Assembly: GCF_000682715.1 (NCBI RefSeq)
Contig: NZ_AWFH01000006.1
Location: 24,361-88,360, forward strand
Origin: Hyphomonas atlantica corrig.
GTDB taxonomy: Bacteria; Pseudomonadota; Alphaproteobacteria; Caulobacterales; Hyphomonadaceae
Direction of reading: 5' to 3'
DNA: 64,000 nt
Shown: piece by piece, positions 24,700 to 34,294 of the stretch
Position numbering within the stretch: the stretch's first letter is position 1
Layout of the letters: the number at the start of each line of letters is the position of its first letter
Notes under the pieces: model-generated
The model's database searches: none
What the model saw: the letters and a program-made list of their open reading frames with translations, nothing else
What the model was told of the DNA's origin: nothing
Translations under genes and position numbers: made by a program

Positions 24700-26307
24700 C
24701 TGACCAATAATTGGGCAAATTCACCGCAAAGCGCCCTGCTAGACGAGGCAGCCGCCATGCTGGCCAGACGGGAATACCGGGAGGCGCATGGATTGTGCAT
24801 GAAAGCGCTGCAGGCTGACCCGGCAGAGATGCGCGCCTTTTACCTGCTTGGTATTCTCACGGCGGACCATTCAAATCATTCAAAAGCAATTGAGCTGTTT
24901 GACCGGGCCCTGGCGGTGGGGACACCCCGTTCGGACATTCTGGCGCAGAAGGCCCGGTGCCAGATCGCCCTGCTCCAGCGGGAAAAAGCTGTACAGAGCG
25001 CTGAGGCGGCGGCGAAGCTGGAACCGGATGACGCGTTCACGCTGGACACGCTTGGTGTTGTCTTCAGCCGGGCCGGCCTGCACGCGCGGTCCCTAGGTTT
25101 TTACCAGCGTGCCACAGATGCGGCGTCGGATGTGGCGGCCTATCACTACAATCATGGCGCGGCACTACAGTTTGCCGGGCGTATGGATGAAGCGCGCGAT
25201 GCCTACCGCACATGTCTTGCGCTGGACCCGTCCGATACGCGGGCGCGCGCAGCCATTGTGCAGATCACGAAACAGACAGAAAGTCAGAACGAGATCGCTC
25301 AGCTGGAGCAGGTTTTCCCGTCGATTGCGGACGATGCCGATGACGCCCTGCGCATCGGCCATGCACTCGCCAAGGCGCATGAAGACCTCAACCGTCCGGC
25401 AGATGCGATGCACTGGCTAGCGCGCGCGAAGGCCGTAAAATGGGCGGGCCTGCACCATGACGAGGCGTTCGATGCGGCTGTGTTCGAGGCCGCAAAGCGC
25501 GCGGCGGATGAGCCGGGAGCTGGCGGTTTTACAGATGCCGCGCCGATCTTCATCGTGGGGATGCCCCGCACCGGCACAACTTTGGTCGACCGGATCCTCT
25601 CCAGTCACAGCGAGGTCACCTCAGCCGGGGAATTGGCTGATTTCGGCCTCGCCCTGAAACAATTGTCAGGCACGCGGTCGAACTATGTGCTGGATGCGGA
25701 AACACTGAATGCCGCCGCTCGGGTGGATGCCGCGACGGTGGGCCAGACCTATATGGCGCGGGTGAAGGCCACGCTCGGCCTGTCGGGTCGGTTCATCGAC
25801 AAGCTGCCGCTAAACGCGATCTATGCGCCGATTATCCTGTCCGCATTGCCAAACGCGCGGATCATCTGCCTGCGGCGGCATCCGGCCGATACGGTGCTCA
25901 GCAATTACCGCCAACTGTTCGCGACGCGGTATCCGTATTATGATTACGCGCTGAACCTGGAAGCGACAGCGAACTATTATGTGGGCTTCGATCGCATGAT
26001 CCGCCATTTCTCGGACACACTGCCCGCTGACCGGTTTACGCAAGTGCATTATGAGGACGTGGTGGCAGACATTGAGGGCGAAGCCCGGCGCCTGCTTGAC
26101 TTCTGCGGGCTTGCCTTTGAGCCGCAATGTATTGATTTCCATCGGAATGCTGCGCCTGTCGCGACGGCCAGTTCCGCTCAGGTACGTGAGCCGCTCTACA
26201 CACGCGCGCTGGCCCGGTGGAAACGCTACAAAGCCTATCTCGGCCCGGCGCTGGACATATTGGAAGCGGCTGACTGCATCCAGCCAAGCGAGCGCGCTGC
26301 CCCTTAG
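24700..26307 (+). CDS. TPR-sulfotransferase fusion protein
   Basis: About 535 aa. The N-terminal half has TPR-like repeats (EAAAMLARREYREAHGLCMKA and the following four to five units). The C-terminal half is a PAPS-dependent sulfotransferase: IFIVGMPRTGTTLVDRILSS is the 5'-phosphosulfate loop and CLRRHPADTVLSNYRQLFA the 3'-phosphate region. The start is unclear: no ATG fits. CTG at 24700 has AAAGGAG at ideal spacing, while GTG at 24658 and TTG at 24625 lack a close site. It is divergent from the TonB receptor. Sulfate acceptor unknown. Confidence 0.85.
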   Translation: MTNNWANSPQSALLDEAAAMLARREYREAHGLCMKALQADPAEMRAFYLLGILTADHSNHSKAIELFDRALAVGTPRSDILAQKARCQIALLQREKAVQSAEAAAKLEPDDAFTLDTLGVVFSRAGLHARSLGFYQRATDAASDVAAYHYNHGAALQFAGRMDEARDAYRTCLALDPSDTRARAAIVQITKQTESQNEIAQLEQVFPSIADDADDALRIGHALAKAHEDLNRPADAMHWLARAKAVKWAGLHHDEAFDAAVFEAAKRAADEPGAGGFTDAAPIFIVGMPRTGTTLVDRILSSHSEVTSAGELADFGLALKQLSGTRSNYVLDAETLNAAARVDAATVGQTYMARVKATLGLSGRFIDKLPLNAIYAPIILSALPNARIICLRRHPADTVLSNYRQLFATRYPYYDYALNLEATANYYVGFDRMIRHFSDTLPADRFTQVHYEDVVADIEGEARRLLDFCGLAFEPQCIDFHRNAAPVATASSAQVREPLYTRALARWKRYKAYLGPALDILEAADCIQPSERAAP

Positions 26308-26369
26308 GCAACTCTGGTCATAGCTGAGCGAGGCATTAGACTTGTCCCTGACAGAGGGAGTCACACGCC

Positions 26370-27386
26370 ATGAAACACCGCCGCCTCGGCAAGAGCGCCA
26401 TTTACGTGTCCGATATCTGCATGGGCACAATGACTTTCGGGTCGCAAACCGATGAAGCCGAATCTCACAAGATCCTGGATGCCTGCTTCGACGCCGGGAT
26501 CAACTTCTATGACACGGCAGAAAACTACCCCGTGCCGCCAAAGGTGGACTGGGCCGGGCGGACGGAAGAGATCTTTGGCCGCTGGATGAAGACCAAGGAT
26601 CGCGACCGGATCATCGTCGCCACGAAAGTGTGCGGCCCGTCTCATGGATGGATCAAGGGCTCTCAGCGCGGGGAAATGACGGCGCTGGACCGACACAATA
26701 TCCGCCGCGCGATCGAGGCCAGCCTGACACGCCTGCAGACGGACTATGTCGACCTGTACCAGACGCACTGGCCAGATCATGGCACCGATTTCGAAGAGAC
26801 GATGGAAACGCTGGACGACTTGGTCCGCGAGGGAAAAGTTCGCGTCGTCGGCTGCAGCAATGAAGACGCCTGGGGCCTGATGAAAAGTATCGAGACGTCC
26901 AACCGTCTGGGCACGGTGCGCTATCATACCATTCAGAACAATTTTAGCCTGAACAATCGGCGCTTCGAAGATGCGCTCGCCAAAGTGTGTCGGCGCGAAG
27001 GCGTTAGCCTGATCCCGTACTCACCACTTGCGGGTGGTGTTCTGTCTGGCAAGTATCAGGACGGCGCGCTTCCGGAAGGCGCACGTTTTTCCAGCTATCT
27101 TCAGCATGGCGGGCGCCAGACACTGATGGCTGGACGCTTCGTGAATGAGAAGTCTCTGGAAGCAACGCGCCGATACATGGACATCGCGAAGGACGCGGGC
27201 ATGGCTCCGGTGACGCTTGCCACAGCGTGGTCAAAACAGCATGATTTCGTTGCCTCCACCATTGTTGGCGTTTCCAAATTCGATCAGCTGGCGGATATAC
27301 TGGCGGCAACTGACTTGGAGTTGTCAGACGATGTCATGAAAGCGTGTGATGCGGTTGCCAAGGATGTCATGTATCCGATGGGCTGA
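26370..27386 (+). CDS. Aldo/keto reductase (Tas-like)
   Basis: A 338-aa NADPH-dependent aldo/keto reductase. The catalytic tetrad is visible: Asp and Tyr in NFYDTAENY (near residues 48-56), Lys in VATKVCG (near 85) and His in YQTHWPDH (near 130). IPYSPLAGGVLSGKY and the C-terminal STIVGVSKFDQL bind NADP. It looks closest to the Tas/YajO group. Good AGGGAG site before the ATG. No pathway context. Confidence 0.92.
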   Translation: MKHRRLGKSAIYVSDICMGTMTFGSQTDEAESHKILDACFDAGINFYDTAENYPVPPKVDWAGRTEEIFGRWMKTKDRDRIIVATKVCGPSHGWIKGSQRGEMTALDRHNIRRAIEASLTRLQTDYVDLYQTHWPDHGTDFEETMETLDDLVREGKVRVVGCSNEDAWGLMKSIETSNRLGTVRYHTIQNNFSLNNRRFEDALAKVCRREGVSLIPYSPLAGGVLSGKYQDGALPEGARFSSYLQHGGRQTLMAGRFVNEKSLEATRRYMDIAKDAGMAPVTLATAWSKQHDFVASTIVGVSKFDQLADILAATDLELSDDVMKACDAVAKDVMYPMG

Positions 27387-27391
27387 GGTTT

Positions 27392-27441
27392 AAAAAGGTC
27401 GAGCCCCCACCCGCTTCTGTGTCGGATGGAGGCTCTTCCTT
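27392..27441. terminator. Bidirectional terminator between the aldo/keto reductase and ftsK genes
   Basis: GAGCC-c-CCACCCG (27401-27413) pairs with CGGATGG-a-GGCTC (27423-27435), one wobble. Five A residues precede it (27392-27396) and CTTCCTTT follows, so it can stop transcription from both sides of this convergent pair. Confidence 0.55.
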
Positions 27442-27465
27442 TGTGACCCACCAAAGCTTGTGGGA

Positions 27466-29925
27466 CTATTCCGGGCTTGGCCGTGCGCTGGCGAGAACTT
27501 CCCTCTTGCCAGCATGGTTCGGCGCAGAGATCGCGCCTTCTTCTTCCAGTCTGTCGATAACACCAGCAGCCTTGTTGTAGCCAATCTTCAGGCGACGTTG
27601 GAGATATGAGGTCGAGGCGCGCTGGTCACGCACAACAATGGCAAGCGCCTGGGCGTAGAGGTCATCCTCTTCGTCGCCGGAACTGGTGCCGAGCATCGCA
27701 TCCATGACAGCTGATCCTGTGGAACCATCGTCAGGCGCTTCGAGCACATCCATGACATAGTCAGGCTCACCTTGCTCCTTGAGCCAATCGACAACAGATC
27801 CAACTTCCTCATCCGACACAAACGGGCCATGAAGACGTTGCGATTTCTTGCCGGGAGCCTGATAGAGCAAGTCACCCATGCCGAGCAATTGTTCCGCACC
27901 CTGCTCACCAAGAATCGTCCGGGAGTCGATCTTCGTGGTGACCATATAGGAAATCCGTGTCGGGAAGTTCGCTTTGATCGTACCCGTAATAACGTCTACA
28001 GATGGACGCTGCGTAGCCGTGATCAGGTGAATGCCCGCGGCACGCGCCATCTGTGCAAGTCGCTGAACACAGCCCTCAATTTCCTTGCCGGCAACCATCA
28101 TGAGGTCTGCCATCTCGTCGATTACAACAACAATGTTAGGAATATGATCTGTAGGCAGAACTTCTGATTCATAAACCGGCTTGCCGTGTTCGTCGAAGCC
28201 TGTTTGCACCTTGCGGATCAGTTCGTCGCCATTGTTGCGATACTTGGCGGCCTTGTCGTTGAAGCCAGCCAGGTTCCGAACACCTGCCTTGGACATCAGC
28301 TCATACCGGCTTTCCATCTCGCGCACAGTCCACTGCAGCGCGTTCACGGCCTTCTTCGGATCGGTCACAACCGGGGCCAGCAGGTGTGGAATGCCCTCAT
28401 AGATCGACAGTTCGAGCATTTTCGGGTCGATCATGATAAAGCGGCACTGCTCTGGCGAATGGCGGTAGAGCAGTGACAGGATCATCGCATTCACGCCGAC
28501 GGATTTACCGGATCCGGTTGTACCCGCGATCAGCAAGTGAGGCATCTTGGACAGGTCGACCACGGTGGGCACACCGCCAATGTCTTCGCCCAGCGCCATA
28601 GGCAGGCTGGCCCGCGTTCCGACATAGGCTTCGGACTGGAGCAGTGTGCGCAGGAAGACCGTATCGCGATCCTCGTTCGGCAGCTCGATCCCGATGGCAT
28701 TCTTGCCGGGCACGACGGCCACACGGGCAGAGATAGCGCTCATTGACCGGGCAATATCGTCTGCAAGAGAGATCACGCGAGATGACTTGACGCCGGGGGC
28801 GGGTTCCATCTCGAACAAAGTAATCACCGGGCCTGGGCGCACTTCCTTGATACGGCCGCGCACGCCGAACTCTTTCAGCACATCTGTCAGGCGCGCAGCC
28901 TTTTCGAGCAAGGCATCCTCGTCCACCGTGTCGCCGCGCTCCTCTGGCATCTGGAGCAGGTCGATGGAAGGCAGGCGTGTTGATTTGCGGCGACGTTCGG
29001 ATTTGGTCACGCGCGGCTGGCTCGGCGCCTTTGGTTTCGACACAGGTACAGACAGGCGACGCGTCTGGATGGGTTCGAAATCGTCGTCCTCATCTTCATA
29101 CATCTCATCCTCATCGAGGGACGTCTCGTCTTCCTCATAGGACTCGTCGTCTTCCTCGTCAAAGTCGACATCATAGGAGTCTGCATCGGCGTACTCCTCA
29201 TCTCCTTTGACGACGCGTGCGCCGCGGTTGACGCGTTCCACCTCTTCCTCATCCACTTCCTGGGCCTTTGGCTTGAAGTGCGAAGCGACAGAAACAAGGA
29301 AGCCACCAATACCGGTTGCCTTGCGCGCGGCATGACGCCCGGACTGTGTCGCGGCATGCTGCAACAATTGCGCATCGCGGCGACGGAAACCCATGGCCGA
29401 CAAGGCGGCCCACATGGAGGCCGCGCCGAGCAAGGCCCCCGCCCAAGTGTTCGGTGATGGCAAGAGCAAGGCGCGGAAAGGCATGGAGGCATAATAGAAT
29501 AGCGCATCCCCGACCATGCCGCCGAGCCCGGCGGACAATGGCCAGGATTCCGGGACGGGCCATGCCGCGAAGAATGCAGCCGAAAGCGGCACGAACGCAA
29601 AACCCATGAGCCAGCGGCGCACGCGCGGCATGCCGATCAACACAGTACGCATGGCACCGCCAATCATCATGGCAAGACCCGCCGCCCAGGCCGACCAGCC
29701 GAGCATCTGCCGCGACAAGTCCGCAAAGATCGCGCCGGGCCCGCCGAACAGGTTCTGCACTTCCGCGTCTGTTGCTGCATTCCAGCTGGGATCGCTGGGC
29801 ATGTAAGAGCCAACGCTTCCGCAGATGAATACGCCCAGACCGAAGGCCGCCGCCCCTGTCAGGATCCGCCAGATCGGGTCACTAACACTTGGGAGGTCGT
29901 CTTCAGTGTAAACGTAATCTGTCAT
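27466..29925 (-). CDS. ftsK: DNA translocase FtsK
   Basis: About 819 aa. Four N-terminal transmembrane helices (about 20-185) anchor it at the septum. A strikingly acidic Asp/Glu linker follows (about 225-285). The motor has alpha and beta domains with Walker A GTTGSGKS (about 468-475) and Walker B VVVIDEMADL (about 600-609). A winged-helix gamma domain at the C-terminus (about 755-819, GYNKAAGVIDRLEEEG) reads KOPS and contacts XerD. Starts at 29925 and 29937 are both possible; the former leaves GGAG at a somewhat long 12-nt spacing. Confidence 0.96.
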   Translation of the reverse strand: MTDYVYTEDDLPSVSDPIWRILTGAAAFGLGVFICGSVGSYMPSDPSWNAATDAEVQNLFGGPGAIFADLSRQMLGWSAWAAGLAMMIGGAMRTVLIGMPRVRRWLMGFAFVPLSAAFFAAWPVPESWPLSAGLGGMVGDALFYYASMPFRALLLPSPNTWAGALLGAASMWAALSAMGFRRRDAQLLQHAATQSGRHAARKATGIGGFLVSVASHFKPKAQEVDEEEVERVNRGARVVKGDEEYADADSYDVDFDEEDDESYEEDETSLDEDEMYEDEDDDFEPIQTRRLSVPVSKPKAPSQPRVTKSERRRKSTRLPSIDLLQMPEERGDTVDEDALLEKAARLTDVLKEFGVRGRIKEVRPGPVITLFEMEPAPGVKSSRVISLADDIARSMSAISARVAVVPGKNAIGIELPNEDRDTVFLRTLLQSEAYVGTRASLPMALGEDIGGVPTVVDLSKMPHLLIAGTTGSGKSVGVNAMILSLLYRHSPEQCRFIMIDPKMLELSIYEGIPHLLAPVVTDPKKAVNALQWTVREMESRYELMSKAGVRNLAGFNDKAAKYRNNGDELIRKVQTGFDEHGKPVYESEVLPTDHIPNIVVVIDEMADLMMVAGKEIEGCVQRLAQMARAAGIHLITATQRPSVDVITGTIKANFPTRISYMVTTKIDSRTILGEQGAEQLLGMGDLLYQAPGKKSQRLHGPFVSDEEVGSVVDWLKEQGEPDYVMDVLEAPDDGSTGSAVMDAMLGTSSGDEEDDLYAQALAIVVRDQRASTSYLQRRLKIGYNKAAGVIDRLEEEGAISAPNHAGKREVLASARPSPE

Positions 29926-30199
29926 GGGGTGAGGCATCTCCACTGGGGTCGCGGGGGAGCCCTCACTCTGCCGCAACACGCTTAACGCCCGGCAAACGCG
30001 CGTAAAACTTTTGCAGCGCGCAAATTAACTTTTCGGAGACCATGAGTGCCTGGACCTTGATGATTTTGAAGACCGAATTGATCCAGATCAAGAAGGCTGA
30101 TCGCGTGTGCGGAATCGCGTGTATTCTCTGTAACCTTGGGAACTCTCAGGCCGGGGGCGCCATTGATCGAGCGAGACCAACCCCAAAGGAGAGCTCGAT

Positions 30200-31075
30200 A
30201 TGAAACGCACACTGATCGTTCCCGCAACCATCGCCCTGTTAACCGGTATGGCCGCTACGGCGCAGGAAACTAACGAATCCGCCGCAGAAATTAACACCTC
30301 GGCCGCAATCGAGGCAGAGGCAGACGTAAACACTGATGAAATGTCTGTTGAAGAGCTGAACGCGCTTCAGCTGGATGTTCTTGAATCATCTGACACGACC
30401 GAGGCCAGCGAAGAGCAGATATTCACCGCGCAGGCAGACACCGACACGATGACGGCCGATGCTGATCGCACACATCCGACCGGCGACACCAAGTCCCATG
30501 AATGGGACAAGGCCGACATGGACAAGCAGGTCACTGCAGAGGCTGATCTGGAAGCCGATACAGAAATGGGTATGGGCGGACCTGATTACGCGTCTGAAAC
30601 CGCCGCGATGACCGATACCGCGATGCAGGGCACTATCGCCCAGCTTGCCTCCGAAGACGCCCGCTTCACGACCCTCGTTGCACTGGTTGAGCAGGCTGGC
30701 CTGAGTGAAAAACTGGACGCCGACGGCGAATACACTGTCTTCGCGCCGACGAATGCCGCCTTTGAAAAGCTTGACCCTGAACTGGTCACCAAGCTGAAAT
30801 CCGGTGAAGCCAACGACACGCTGAAATCAATTCTGAAGACGCATGTTGTCGAGGGTGAAACCATGAGCAGCGCGCTGGTCGAAGGCGACAACACAGTCGC
30901 TACGATGGCAGACGCAGACCTGATTGTCCGCAAGACAGGCGACAGCGTTACAATTGGCAATGCGACGGTCGTCGCTGCTGACATCGACGCATCAAATGGT
31001 GTGATCCACGCAGTCGATACGGTCATCATTCCAGTTGATCTGGATCTGACCGACGAAGAAGAGACAGAGTCATAA
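30200..31075 (+). CDS. Secreted fasciclin (FAS1) domain protein
   Basis: A 291-aa protein with AAGGAG before the ATG and a signal peptide (MKRTLIVPATIALLTGMAAT, cleavage near 22). About 115 residues of acidic Glu/Thr/Ala-rich low-complexity sequence follow, then one FAS1 domain (about 140-285: TIAQLASEDARFTTLVAL, YTVFAPTNAAFEKL, and the second conserved block NGVIHAVDTVIIP). FAS1 domains mediate adhesion. Periplasmic or surface location is inferred; the acidic spacer is unusual in length. Confidence 0.9.
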   Translation: MKRTLIVPATIALLTGMAATAQETNESAAEINTSAAIEAEADVNTDEMSVEELNALQLDVLESSDTTEASEEQIFTAQADTDTMTADADRTHPTGDTKSHEWDKADMDKQVTAEADLEADTEMGMGGPDYASETAAMTDTAMQGTIAQLASEDARFTTLVALVEQAGLSEKLDADGEYTVFAPTNAAFEKLDPELVTKLKSGEANDTLKSILKTHVVEGETMSSALVEGDNTVATMADADLIVRKTGDSVTIGNATVVAADIDASNGVIHAVDTVIIPVDLDLTDEEETES

Positions 31076-31105
31076 GGCTCCTCCCCTTCTGGCCATGTGC
31101 CAAGG

Positions 31106-31143
31106 AAAAAGCCCCGGCAGATCGCTCTGCCGGGGCTTCTTTC
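31106..31143. terminator. Strong bidirectional terminator between the fasciclin gene and amt
   Basis: Perfect 13-bp stem AAGCCCCGGCAGA (31109-31121) and complement (31126-31138) with a TCGC loop. It is flanked by an A-run on the left and CTTTCTT on the right, so it serves both convergent genes. Confidence 0.92.
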
Positions 31144-31160
31144 TTGGGAGGTTACGCAGT

Positions 31161-32540
31161 TTAGTTTGCAAACTCCGGATAGGCTTCCAGGCCGATCTCG
31201 GACTTGTCGAGACCGAGTTCCTCTTCCTCGGCCGTCGGACGCACGCCGATGGTGAGCTTGAGAACATACCAGATGATGGCAGACACGATCATCACGAAGA
31301 CACCGGTCAGAACCACGCCGACCAACTGGCCGATATAGTTCGGGTCACCAGCTTCGTTCGGCATGATGGCGTTCGTGTAGGAGAACGGAACCACCATTGT
31401 GCCCCAGATGCCGCAGACCAGGTGAGCCGGGATAGCGCCGACCACATCGTCGATCTTGAACTTGTCGAGCAGCGGTACGGAGACAACAACCAGGATACCA
31501 CCGACAGCGCCGATGAGGATGGACGCACCCATGCTTGGTGCCAGCGGCTCAGCCGTGATGGACACCAGACCACCGATCGCACCATTGAAGACCATCGTGG
31601 CGTCGATCTTGCCCTTGTACAGGATAGCTGTCGTGAACATTGCCGCGATTACGCCACCTGCTGCAGCGAGGTTCGTGTTGGCGAAGATCTGGCTGACGGA
31701 GTTGATGTCAGCGATAGAGCCAGCGGCCAACTGGGACGCACCGTTGAAGCCGAACCAACCGAACCAGAGGATAAACGTACCGAGAGCGGCGAGCGGGATG
31801 TTGTTGCCCGGCATCGGATTTACCTGCTTGCCGAAATACTTGCCGATACGTGGCCCGATGATGATGGCGCCTGCCAGAGCTGCCCAGCCACCGGTTGAGT
31901 GAACCAGAGTGGAGCCAGCAAAGTCAGAGAAGTCCCAAGCGGAGTCGAGGTAACCACCACCCCACTCCCAGGATGCCACGATCGGATAGATGAACGCGGT
32001 CAGCAGGGCTGTGAAGATCAGGAATGGCCAGATTTTCACGCGTTCAGCGATCGTACCTGACACAATGGATGCGGCCGTTGCCACAAAGACCATCTGGAAG
32101 AACCAGTCAGAAGCAGCCGCATAATCCCCGTGCGACTCTTCAAGTGGTGCGCTGGACCAGATGAAATCCGGAATGCCGAACAGGCCGGCGGCGACTGTGG
32201 CGGATGGGTAGGCCATATTATAGCCGATCAGCCAGAACATGATGCCCGCAACAGAGAACAGGGCGACGTTCTTGGTCGACTGCATTGCTGCGTTCTTGGA
32301 GCGGACAAGGCCTGCCTCCAGCATGCAGAAACCGGCGGCCATGAACATCACGATGATGCCGCCAATCAGGAACAGATAGCTGTTGTCGACATAGGCGCTG
32401 GCACTTCCAGCAACGCTCTCTTCGAGCGCCGCAAGCCGGGCTTCCATGTCAGCATCCTGGGCATAAGCTGCTGCGCTTGCCATGATAGCGGCTGGCAGCA
32501 ACGCTGCTCCGCGTATTGTATTTTTTAATGTTTGGCCCAT
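31161..32540 (-). CDS. amt: Ammonium transporter Amt
   Basis: A 459-aa Amt/MEP/Rh channel. The start at 32540 (MGQTLKNTIRG) has AAGGAGG 6 nt upstream. A signal peptide-like segment is followed by a short coiled-coil-like extension (MEARLAALEESVAG), then 11 membrane helices. Family motifs: YNMAYPSA, HSTGGWAALAG (pore His region), GNNIPLAALGTFILWFGWFGFN and the second pore His in AIPAHLVCGIWG. Usually paired with the PII gene glnK, which is not next to it here. Confidence 0.95.
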   Translation of the reverse strand: MGQTLKNTIRGAALLPAAIMASAAAYAQDADMEARLAALEESVAGSASAYVDNSYLFLIGGIIVMFMAAGFCMLEAGLVRSKNAAMQSTKNVALFSVAGIMFWLIGYNMAYPSATVAAGLFGIPDFIWSSAPLEESHGDYAAASDWFFQMVFVATAASIVSGTIAERVKIWPFLIFTALLTAFIYPIVASWEWGGGYLDSAWDFSDFAGSTLVHSTGGWAALAGAIIIGPRIGKYFGKQVNPMPGNNIPLAALGTFILWFGWFGFNGASQLAAGSIADINSVSQIFANTNLAAAGGVIAAMFTTAILYKGKIDATMVFNGAIGGLVSITAEPLAPSMGASILIGAVGGILVVVSVPLLDKFKIDDVVGAIPAHLVCGIWGTMVVPFSYTNAIMPNEAGDPNYIGQLVGVVLTGVFVMIVSAIIWYVLKLTIGVRPTAEEEELGLDKSEIGLEAYPEFAN

Positions 32541-32753
32541 CGGCCCCTCCTTCGTCACGAGACTGCAGAGCTCGGGACCCCCCGCGCTCTCCCAGAACCG
32601 ATATGATTGCGGGCCCGTGCGAATGTCGCACCAGCATGGGGGATGACCGGTCTTTCTGGGGGGGCATGGTCAAAGCATGGGCAGTGATGCGGCGAATCGC
32701 CTAAAACTCCATCATCGCTGGACGATTGCTAACAGCGTCACTAGCTAAGGCTC

Positions 32754-33992
32754 ATGACTCAAACGCACCCCCGGTCTGACCAGACGTATGACCTCGCCAT
32801 CATCGGCGCTGGCCCCGTAGGTACGACGCTTGCCATCTTGGCAGCGCAGCGAGGATTTTCGGTCGCGCTTGTTGATGCGCGCGACCCGGACGTCGCGCCA
32901 CGCCCGGATACTCGCACCTTTGCGATTGTGCGCGGCAGCTGGCGTTTGCTGGGCGCAGCTGGCGTTACAGACGCGCTCTGCGGATCGACTGAACCCCTCA
33001 ACGGTCTTGAAGCAGTCGATGGCGGAACCCATTGGTTCGGTGCGCCCGGCGTGTTGTTCGGCAATGAAGACCTGCCCGACGATCCGGACGGCCAACCCCT
33101 CGGGCAGATGGTACCCGCCGCCGCGCTGCAGGCGGCGCTAGATGGCACATGCGCAGACATGGACCAGATCCACTGGATCCGCGGAAAACTGTTCCGGGAC
33201 ATGGAAACGGGCAATGCCGGGGCGATTCTCACCCTGTCCGACGAAACACAAATCAGCGCGCGCCTTGTCGCGGCCTGTGACGGCATGAAATCGGCGGTGC
33301 GCGAGTCGGTGGGGATCACGACCGAAGGACACGATTACAATCAGTCTGTCTTTGCGGCGAACGTGAAGCTGGATCGCCCGCATGAAGGCATTGCGCGCCA
33401 ATTGTTCACGCCCGAAGGCCCATTCGCCACGCTGCCTATGCCTGACAATCGCGCCAATCTTGCCTGGTACATGAAACGCGGCGCGGCAGAGGCAATTGCT
33501 GCCATGCCTGTTGAAGACATCAATGCCGAATTGAATGCCCGCTTTGCTGACTTTGCCGGTCCCATGGAAATTGATGGTCCCTATTCCGCCTATCCACTTG
33601 TCATGCAATTGGCGACGCGGATGGTAGGGCCTCGCACCGCGCTGGTCGGCGATGCTGCACACCGAATCAATCCGCTGGCAGGACAGGGGCTTAATCTGGG
33701 CTTCAAGGATGTTGGTGCGCTGATTGATGTCATGTGTGACGCGCGGGATGTGGGCTTGGATCCGGGATCGGATGTGAGCTTGGAGCGTTACGAGAAATGG
33801 CGCCGGTTTGATGCAACGGCGGCCGCCATGTTCATGGATGGTATCGACAAGGCCTTCACGAATGACAGCGCGGTTCTTAAGCCCCTTCGGGGTCTTGCGC
33901 TTTCCCTCGCGCAAAAAATCACCCCACTACGTCAAGCACTCGCCCGCCAGGCAAGCGCCGATCAGGCCCATCTGCCGAGTTTGATGCGCTAG
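32754..33992 (+). CDS. UbiH/UbiF-family FAD-dependent monooxygenase
   Basis: A 412-aa flavoprotein hydroxylase. The N-terminal FAD motif DLAIIGAGPVGTTLAILAA is near residues 13-31 and the UbiH/COQ6 signature ALVGDAAHRINPLAGQGLNLG is near 297-317. It probably hydroxylates an intermediate of ubiquinone synthesis; which ring position cannot be told from sequence. Its end overlaps the convergent DUF971 gene by 4 bp. Confidence 0.9.
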   Translation: MTQTHPRSDQTYDLAIIGAGPVGTTLAILAAQRGFSVALVDARDPDVAPRPDTRTFAIVRGSWRLLGAAGVTDALCGSTEPLNGLEAVDGGTHWFGAPGVLFGNEDLPDDPDGQPLGQMVPAAALQAALDGTCADMDQIHWIRGKLFRDMETGNAGAILTLSDETQISARLVAACDGMKSAVRESVGITTEGHDYNQSVFAANVKLDRPHEGIARQLFTPEGPFATLPMPDNRANLAWYMKRGAAEAIAAMPVEDINAELNARFADFAGPMEIDGPYSAYPLVMQLATRMVGPRTALVGDAAHRINPLAGQGLNLGFKDVGALIDVMCDARDVGLDPGSDVSLERYEKWRRFDATAAAMFMDGIDKAFTNDSAVLKPLRGLALSLAQKITPLRQALARQASADQAHLPSLMR

Positions 33993-34294
33993 TCCGGCTT
34001 TGCAAGCTCCCGCAGGAGTTTCCAAGTATAGAGCCCGGAATCATGCCCGTCTGAAAACCTTATACGGATGGCATAGCGCCCAACTGGCTCTGCTCCGACG
34101 ACAGAGATATCTTCCGGCACAGGTGCCTGTGGCGGCTTGGGTCCGCTGCCATGTCCTCGCACCTCTGCAGACGGGCTCTCTTCACGCAGGCGCTTGTAGG
34201 CAATCGTACCGGATACCCCGTCCTCGAAGGCAATGGCCAATTCCTGGGCTGATTTTCTGAATGCCAATTTCGTGGGCCAGGATGGTTCGCTCAT
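33989..34294 (-). CDS. DUF971 domain protein (GBBH-like N-terminal domain)
   Basis: A 101-aa single-domain protein. Family features are [21 protein letters not shown] at the start and [26 protein letters not shown] at the end, as in the DUF971 domain otherwise found at the N-terminus of gamma-butyrobetaine hydroxylase; it is often tied to Fe-S or cofactor proteins. It overlaps the Trm112-like gene by 4 bp, so translation is likely coupled. Exact function unknown. Confidence 0.88.
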   Translation of the reverse strand: MSEPSWPTKLAFRKSAQELAIAFEDGVSGTIAYKRLREESPSAEVRGHGSGPKPPQAPVPEDISVVGAEPVGRYAIRIRFSDGHDSGLYTWKLLRELAKPD

